Positions 6,217-10,241 of a stretch of DNA of 10,241 nucleotides are shown in pieces (the stretch's first letter is position 1; each line of letters opens with the position of its first letter). Under the pieces are notes generated by a model. It saw only the letters and a list, made by a program, of their open reading frames with translations. It did no database searches and was not told the origin of the DNA. This DNA is from an uncultured Eubacterium sp. Lineage in GTDB: Bacteria > Bacillota_A > Clostridia > Lachnospirales > Lachnospiraceae. Location: contig CAQBGY010000096.1 of NCBI GenBank assembly GCA_948759685.1, positions 1 to 10,241 of the forward strand. Reading direction: 5' to 3'. The position numbers were made by a program, and so were the translations under genes.

Positions 6217-6262
6217 AAAAGTCCTCTTGAACCAAACCTTAGTTTAATTCAAGAGGACTTTT
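6217..6262 (-). terminator. Strong terminator closing the conjugation-gene operon
   Basis: A perfect 15-bp stem pairs AAAAGTCCTCTTGAA (6217-6231) with TTCAAGAGGACTTTT (6248-6262). On the minus strand the hairpin is followed by TTTTTTGTTTTGTT. It begins 2 nt after the TAA of the DUF6674-like gene, so it marks the end of the backbone operon and the border to the cargo cassettes. Confidence 0.9.
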
Positions 6263-6264
6263 CT

Positions 6265-7158
6265 TTATCGGCTCTTTCCGCTTTTTACAGGCACATTCTT
6301 TGTTGCTATATCCTTAACCATTGTTTTCTCTGCTTGCTGCTGGTGTGCCTCAAAAGCCTCCGCCCCGTACTGGAACTCCGGCTCCGCCACCCTTGCAAGT
6401 TCAGCCGGGTTTACAGCCTCCATGTTGCCAACACTGCCTGTTTCTCGTTCTGCCTTATCCGTCTGGTACTGTTTCACATCTTCGGCAAGCCGTTCCGTCT
6501 TTTCTATAGCGGCATCCGCACAATTTAAGATACCGGACAGCAGCTTTCTCTTTGCCTGAAAAGGCTTCTTTATCAGTTCCGTCTTTGAGAACCTCTTTTC
6601 CCCATATTCCTTTTCCGGTCTATCCGCAAAGGTACGGAACGTGTTGGCAATCTTCTGTCCGGCTTCCCTCATCCCCCTGCCGAAAGCGTCAATCTTCCCA
6701 ATGGTCTTATCCACATCTTCTATGGACTCCTGCACATTCTGGCGGATATTTTGCAGCTTTTTCTTAATCCCAAGAAACTCCGACACCCTGTTCAATGCAG
6801 CCTTCCCTTTCTGCTTTGCCGCCGTTACAATCTCCCCTGCCTTTGCCTTGATTTCTGCCTTGACTTCTGACAGCTTTTCTTTCATAGCTTGGCAGTCCTC
6901 TTCCAGCTTGCTTACTGCTCTTTTGATGGACTGTTTCAGCCCTTTCTCCGCCTCACGCTCTTCCATCTTATGAAGCTGATCTTTTACTGCCGTAAGTTCC
7001 TCTAAGACGGAATCCATCTTTTTTTCCATAACATCGACATACGCTGCCATTTCAAAGATACTGTTTGCCGCCTCTTTCATATTATTTTTGCGGAGCAGTT
7101 CAAGCAGTTCCATGATGTTCTGCTCCTTTGTAAGCTGCACATTTTCTGTCATTTCCAT
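6265..7158 (-). CDS. DUF6674-type coiled-coil protein of a conjugative element
   Basis: The 297-residue cytosolic protein begins with the stretch LTKEQNIMELLELLRKNNMKEAANSIFEMAAYVDVMEKKM (9-48, in pieces), which I recognise as the N-terminus of the DUF6674 family found in Clostridia conjugative elements. Long Glu/Lys-rich helices (about 44-125) predict a coiled coil. A second helical region (130-235) and a low-complexity tail follow. The ATG at 7158 follows AAGGGGATAGGGA; an alternative ATG lies at 7152. It is the last gene of the backbone operon, 61 nt behind the SpoVG-domain gene. The molecular function of the family is not known to me. It is complete, with its terminator directly after the stop codon. 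Confidence 0.85.
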   Translation of the reverse strand: MEMTENVQLTKEQNIMELLELLRKNNMKEAANSIFEMAAYVDVMEKKMDSVLEELTAVKDQLHKMEEREAEKGLKQSIKRAVSKLEEDCQAMKEKLSEVKAEIKAKAGEIVTAAKQKGKAALNRVSEFLGIKKKLQNIRQNVQESIEDVDKTIGKIDAFGRGMREAGQKIANTFRTFADRPEKEYGEKRFSKTELIKKPFQAKRKLLSGILNCADAAIEKTERLAEDVKQYQTDKAERETGSVGNMEAVNPAELARVAEPEFQYGAEAFEAHQQQAEKTMVKDIATKNVPVKSGKSR

Positions 7159-7175
7159 TTCCCTATCCCCTTTCC

Positions 7176-7197
7176 GCAGGGCGGTTTCCCGCCCTGC
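7176..7197 (-). other. GC-rich RNA hairpin with GAAA tetraloop in front of the DUF6674-like gene
   Basis: On the minus strand GCAGGGCGG and CCGCCCTGC pair perfectly (9 bp) around a GAAA loop, a stable GNRA tetraloop. No T run follows, so it is not a typical terminator. It sits between two operon genes, just before the ribosome binding site of the downstream one, where it could act in mRNA processing, stability or translation. Confidence 0.6.
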
Positions 7198-7219
7198 CCT
7201 TTCTAATGTCTGATACTTC

Positions 7220-7888
7220 TTAACGGAACGGAAGCGGCTCGCCGCTGCACTTCATAAAGCCCCTTTCATCGGTCTGCATCTGCTGCGTGGCACGTTCCTG
7301 CCCCTCCTGCATTGCCTGCTCTTTTGCCTGCTGGTAAGTATCCAGAACCGCATCATTGAGTCTTTCCCGGAACTCTTTTGTGATCGGGAAACACACGTCC
7401 CTGTACTTGTTTCCCGCCTTGTAGGACGGCATTGCCACGAACATCCCGTTCTTGCCCTCTATCACGCTCAGATTGCCCACCGCAAAGCTGTCATTCAGCA
7501 CAATGCTCGCAAGACCTACCATGTTGCTGCCCTCACGCTCAAAAGGCGTTACCCTTACCGTGAACTCCGGTTCTTCCGGCTCCTCTGCCTCCATTTTTAC
7601 CTCTGCCTTGCCTGTCTGCTCCATTTCCTCATAGAGATTTAAGATGTCGCTGTACAGTTCCTCACGGAACTCTTTCGTGATCGGGTTGCACACGTCCTTA
7701 TAGACCGGGTTGTTGTACTCGTCCCTCTCTTTTGTGCGGAAACTGGGCATGGAAACAAAATTGCCCTTGCTGCCCTCAATCACCGCTACATTCGTGACCT
7801 TAAAGCTGTCCCCGAACACAAGTGTTGCAAATGCCCTCACATTCTTATCCGGGTTGTTTACTGCGTTTAACTGGATTGAATACTCCAT
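7220..7888 (-). CDS. Tandem SpoVG-domain protein
   Basis: SpoVG proteins are small nucleic-acid-binding regulators. This 222-residue protein carries two copies: residues about 1-88 (RAFATLVFGDSFKVTNVAVIEG, VSMPSF, VCNPITKEFREEL) and about 108-188 (GLASIVLNDSFAVGNLSVIEG, VAMPSY, VCFPITKEFRERL). An acidic linker (94-107) separates them and a Gln/Glu-rich tail follows. Single-domain SpoVG is usually about 90-100 residues, so this is an internal duplication with clear divergence between copies. I place the start at ATG 7888, 5 nt after AAGGAGGAAC; the frame is open to 7999 but that extension lacks a ribosome binding site and overlaps the preceding gene. Such proteins are regular cargo of Clostridia conjugative elements, where they may regulate element genes. 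An 85-nt gap separates it from the upstream gene. Confidence 0.92.
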   Translation of the reverse strand: MEYSIQLNAVNNPDKNVRAFATLVFGDSFKVTNVAVIEGSKGNFVSMPSFRTKERDEYNNPVYKDVCNPITKEFREELYSDILNLYEEMEQTGKAEVKMEAEEPEEPEFTVRVTPFEREGSNMVGLASIVLNDSFAVGNLSVIEGKNGMFVAMPSYKAGNKYRDVCFPITKEFRERLNDAVLDTYQQAKEQAMQEGQERATQQMQTDERGFMKCSGEPLPFR

Positions 7889-7973
7889 AAGTTCCTCCTT
7901 TTCTGTCCTTTCCGGACGATAAAATGTTATTTTGTTATCTGAACTGCCTTTTCTGTCAAAATACAGAGCAGGT

Positions 7974-8363
7974 TCATTCTTCCGCTGGCAGGCTTCCATC
8001 CGGCATACGAATAAAACAGGATAATTGTCCCAACTGCCCTAAATCCAAATCTGTTTTCCCATGCAGGTAATTCGCAAGTGTTATCAGAAAACCGTCCTGT
8101 TCATAGTAAAGCCATTCGTCCTGCCCCTCTTCTTTCACGACGGTTATCGCAAAGTCAGGCAGATAGCCGCCCTCCTCTTCGTCATAATTGCAATAAATCC
8201 CTTCATGCAGGTTCAGCCCCAGTTCCGGGATATGCACCTGCCACCCGCTGATGACGATCTGATAATCCTCATCGCTTTCCATGATGTCGTCCGGCACTTC
8301 CGCAAGCTGTTCCATTTCCGCAAGGATTTCTTCCACTTCCCCCAGTCTGTATGATTTTTCCAT
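7974..8363 (-). CDS. Small acidic protein, paralog of its upstream neighbour
   Basis: The protein has 129 residues from ATG at 8363, 9 nt after GGAGG (8377-8373); a TTG at 8369 is in frame but too close to that site. It is strongly acidic and has no signal peptide. Its order of motifs matches the protein encoded at 8269-8736: G.VEEIL near the start, SGWQVHIPELGLNLHEGIYC, an AITVV strand, EWLYY and a C-terminal LGQLSC. The shared N.HEG..C motif is the best family mark. I do not recognise the family by name; it is typical of conjugative-element operons. Its coding region overlaps the end of the upstream paralog by 95 nt. Function unknown. Confidence 0.85.
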   Translation of the reverse strand: MEKSYRLGEVEEILAEMEQLAEVPDDIMESDEDYQIVISGWQVHIPELGLNLHEGIYCNYDEEEGGYLPDFAITVVKEEGQDEWLYYEQDGFLITLANYLHGKTDLDLGQLGQLSCFIRMPDGSLPAEE

Positions 8364-8736
8364 AGACAATATCCTCCTTAATCCCTTTTACCTCGCAAGG
8401 TTCCTGTTCCAACTGTTCCAGTGTGTATTTTTCTTTCAGCCATTGATGCACCGTGTCCACGAAGTTTTCTTCCGCATCATACAGAAATTCCTTATCCGCC
8501 TTGTCATAAATGACAGTCAGGAAATACAGTGGTTCAAGCTGTCCGTTTTCCATGTGGCAGAAAAATCCCTCATGCACGTTGATTTCATGGCGTGGCAGGT
8601 AGACATGGATGCCGCTGGTCAGCAGGATACCGCCGTCCATTTCCGTCTGCCTGTCCGGTTCCGTAGGCTCGGCTTCACATCCCCGCAGAATATCCTCTAT
8701 TGTGCCAAACTGGTACTCTGTTACATCTTTTTCCAT
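8269..8736 (-). CDS. Small acidic protein, paralog of the following gene, with an unusual C-terminal overlap
   Basis: The 155-residue cytosolic protein shares with its neighbour the pattern GTIEDIL, SGIHVYLPRHEINVHEGFFC, FLTVIY, EFLYD and a Cys-containing end (EQEPCEVKG, about residue 113). After that point the reading frame runs on for some 40 residues, and the last about 32 codons overlap the next gene in another frame. The Gly-rich, low-complexity tail (GGSGRNPCGNGTACGSAGRH) looks like out-of-frame translation. A TAA overlapping the next ribosome binding site (8380-8378) lies in the -1 frame, so the tail could come from a one-base change; a real long overlap is also possible. The ATG at 8736 follows GGAGG at a 9-nt gap, 1 nt after the sortase stop. 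Function unknown. Confidence 0.8.
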   Translation of the reverse strand: MEKDVTEYQFGTIEDILRGCEAEPTEPDRQTEMDGGILLTSGIHVYLPRHEINVHEGFFCHMENGQLEPLYFLTVIYDKADKEFLYDAEENFVDTVHQWLKEKYTLEQLEQEPCEVKGIKEDIVYGKIIQTGGSGRNPCGNGTACGSAGRHHGKR

Positions 8737-8737
8737 G

Positions 8738-9367
8738 CTACTGTGCCTCCTTATAAATACAGTGATAAATCAGGCGCATGGTGCCGCTGTTCTCACAGGT
8801 CAGCAGGGTAAGCTCCGTTTCTGTCCCCTGTGCTTTTACTGAATTATCATATGGTCCTACGACTTCCCATGAAACGACCTCATACTGGTGTATATTTCCG
8901 TCTTTATCCGTAATCTTTACCATGTCCCCCTCGGAAAGTTTGTTGAGATACTTAAAATAAGTGCCATATCTGCTCCCCCGGTGTCCGGCAAGCACACAGT
9001 TCCCGATACTTCCGACTGCCGCCGTATCAGATATATGCCCGATTCCGTAGGCAAGCTGTTTACTGTCTGCCCCCTCCACAATGGGATATTTCAGGTCTAA
9101 GGCTTCTATCTCAATCAGACCGATCACATCCCCGGACGAAAGCAGGGCTGCATCCTCTTCACTAATGGGGGCTTTGGTATCCTCCGCCTCCGCTTCCTTT
9201 TCTTCCTCTTTTTCTCCATCCTCCTTATGCTCCTGTTCCATGTTTTGTTCAAACTGCCCTATCAGTTCATTTGTCTTATGGTTCCCGTAGAAATGATAGA
9301 AAAGGGGGACTGACATAGCCGCCAGTCCCGCCACAATGAATATTGCCGCCAAGATTTTCCGCATCAT
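8738..9367 (-). CDS. Class D-like sortase of the conjugative element
   Basis: Sortases are membrane-bound cysteine transpeptidases that join surface proteins to the cell wall or to each other. The 209-residue protein has an N-terminal membrane anchor (residues 5-27), a very acidic linker (44-73) and a sortase domain (about 79-209). The catalytic set is present: His129 in LAGHRG, Cys191 in LTLLTCE and Arg198 in GTMRLIYHC. VIGLIEIEALDLKYPIVEG (81-99) and AYGIGHI (106-112) are typical of class D-like enzymes. I place the start at ATG 9367 after GGAAAGGAAGG; it overlaps the TGA of the helicase-type gene (ATGA), with a second ATG at 9364. A longer frame from 9394 lacks a ribosome binding site. No protein in the window has a sorting signal, so its substrates must be encoded elsewhere. 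Confidence 0.93.
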   Translation of the reverse strand: MMRKILAAIFIVAGLAAMSVPLFYHFYGNHKTNELIGQFEQNMEQEHKEDGEKEEEKEAEAEDTKAPISEEDAALLSSGDVIGLIEIEALDLKYPIVEGADSKQLAYGIGHISDTAAVGSIGNCVLAGHRGSRYGTYFKYLNKLSEGDMVKITDKDGNIHQYEVVSWEVVGPYDNSVKAQGTETELTLLTCENSGTMRLIYHCIYKEAQ

Positions 9368-10241
9368 CTTCCTTCCTTTCCGGACGGAGAGCATTGGTAA
9401 GTTCCCGGCTCCGCTACCCTTGTATTGTCCTGTGTTTCACAAAGATCCACGTCCTCGGTCTTTCCATTCTCCAAGTCTAACTGCACGTTCAGTTCGTTTA
9501 ACCGTGCCACTTTCTCGTTCAGTTCCCCTTCCTGCGTAAAAGGCTTTTCGTATTCCTGCTTTGACTGTTCCATGTCACGCTGGTACTGCTCGATGCGCTT
9601 TTCCAGTTCCGGTACATTGACCTGTATGCCGTGGCAGAGGTTTTCCAGCTTTACCATGTTTCCCACAGGGCTTGTGGAAAGCTCCGCCTTATAGTCGGTC
9701 TTTCCCCGCAGCACCATGTTGTTTACCCCGATGAAGTTTTTTTCTACCAGAAGTTCAAACCCCTTGAAACTTCCGATATGAGTTGTTTCCCCGGTTTTGC
9801 ACTGGCTGACCGCCTGCAGCATGAATGTCCCGCCGTCCGTGCGCTCCGTGAATTTTGTGCTTTTTCCGGCAACGTCCACGGTAATCGCAAAATCCGGTTC
9901 CGCAATGAGCGCCGCCTCTGCCGTCTTTGTGTCCTCACGCACACAGGCTAATTTCTCTGTTGCCGCCTTTATTAACTTCGGATAACGGATCATGAAGTTG
10001 TCCTGCAGGGAATACCTCTGGCTGTCATAGCTGCTTTTCAGCATTTTCAGCCGCTGCACGTCATTTTCAAGCTGCATTTTTTCCTTTATCAGCGGATTGC
10101 CCGTCGCTACAGCTTTTATCTCCGCATAGGAAAGGGTTGCCTCGTCAATGTCCTCACAGGTTCTTGACACAGCCTTGCTTGTCATAACCTGCGAAATGAA
10201 ACGCTGCTTGTTTTCCACCAGCGAGTCGGGTAGGTCAGCGG
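9364..10241 (-). CDS. C-terminal end of a giant helicase/DNA methylase-type protein (partial)
   Basis: The frame is open through the right edge of the window (…ADLPDSLVENKQRF… at the edge), so the gene starts beyond 10241; GTG at 10218 is not its start. The 291 visible codons match what I know as the C-terminal region of the very large SNF2-type helicase/N6-adenine methylase proteins of Clostridia conjugative elements: KQRFISQVMTSKAVSRTCEDIDEATLSYAEIKAVATGNP, then a coiled-coil region (ENDVQRLKMLKSSYDSQRYSL), a beta-rich stretch, and the heptad-rich end ELEKRIEQYQRDMEQSKQEYEKPF. No catalytic motif lies within the window. The family is thought to act in maintenance or protection of element DNA. 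The TGA at 9366 overlaps the sortase start, so the two genes are translationally coupled. The identification rests on recognition of this tail only. Confidence 0.8.
   Translation of the reverse strand, partial: ADLPDSLVENKQRFISQVMTSKAVSRTCEDIDEATLSYAEIKAVATGNPLIKEKMQLENDVQRLKMLKSSYDSQRYSLQDNFMIRYPKLIKAATEKLACVREDTKTAEAALIAEPDFAITVDVAGKSTKFTERTDGGTFMLQAVSQCKTGETTHIGSFKGFELLVEKNFIGVNNMVLRGKTDYKAELSTSPVGNMVKLENLCHGIQVNVPELEKRIEQYQRDMEQSKQEYEKPFTQEGELNEKVARLNELNVQLDLENGKTEDVDLCETQDNTRVAEPGTYQCSPSGKEGR

Noticed and set aside
7889..7999. N-terminal extension of the SpoVG-domain protein to 7999
   Set aside because: It lacks a ribosome binding site, overlaps the preceding gene and is not part of the SpoVG domain, whereas ATG 7888 has an excellent site and begins exactly at the domain.
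8281..8811. 176-codon plus-strand reading frame across the paralog pair
   Set aside because: It is antisense to three tightly packed genes with good ribosome binding sites and recognisable motifs; it shows no domain.
9631..9951. Plus-strand reading frames opposite the helicase-type gene
   Set aside because: They are shadows of a recognised coding sequence and have no start signals.
1..10241. tRNA, rRNA, integrase, transposase or origin
   Set aside because: I looked for these on both strands and saw no tRNA-like fold, recombinase gene or iteron set; the ends of the element must lie outside the window.

Overview
The window looks like part of an integrative conjugative element in a gut-type Clostridia genome, most likely Lachnospiraceae-like. 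The evidence is strong GGAGG ribosome binding sites, Gram-positive signal peptides, and a right-hand block (about 6265-10241) with the set of genes usual in Tn1549/CTn-type elements. All placement is by recognition of protein families, without any search.

Right half (6265-10241, all minus strand, visibly richer in G+C): a conjugative-element backbone operon. In transcription order it holds the C-terminal end of a very large helicase/DNA methylase-type protein (open at the window edge), a class D-like sortase, two paralogous small acidic proteins of unknown function, a tandem SpoVG-domain protein, and a coiled-coil protein of the DUF6674 type. The genes are tightly spaced or overlap, and the operon ends at a strong terminator (6217-6262).

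Left half (1-6264, visibly A+T-rich, especially 4600-6260): a cargo region made of small cassettes. Three two-gene operons lie on the minus strand: 6035-4944 (unknown cytosolic protein plus a secreted protein), 4572-3214 (two cytosolic helical proteins) and 2253-4 (secreted PPC-domain protein plus a cytosolic helical protein). One gene lies on the plus strand: 2655-3143, a small secreted P-domain-like beta protein. Terminators separate the cassettes.

The most notable signal is regulatory. Four copies of a tandem direct repeat (two 12-bp half-sites exactly 20 bp apart; the half-site TTGCAGAAAACG is identical in all four) sit directly upstream of predicted promoters. At the three minus-strand operons the geometry is the same to the base: repeat, fixed gap, TTGNNN -35 box, 16-bp spacer, TGn-extended -10 box. 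The fourth copy abuts a similar promoter for the plus-strand secreted gene, but in the opposite orientation. The architecture resembles binding sites of LytTR-family response regulators (AgrA/VirR type). This suggests that all seven cargo genes form one signal-controlled regulon carried on a mobile element; the regulator itself is not in the window. Two of the terminator-plus-repeat junctions (2321-2405 and 6172-6260) are clearly homologous over about 90 bp, which suggests that cassettes were inserted or duplicated at this junction.
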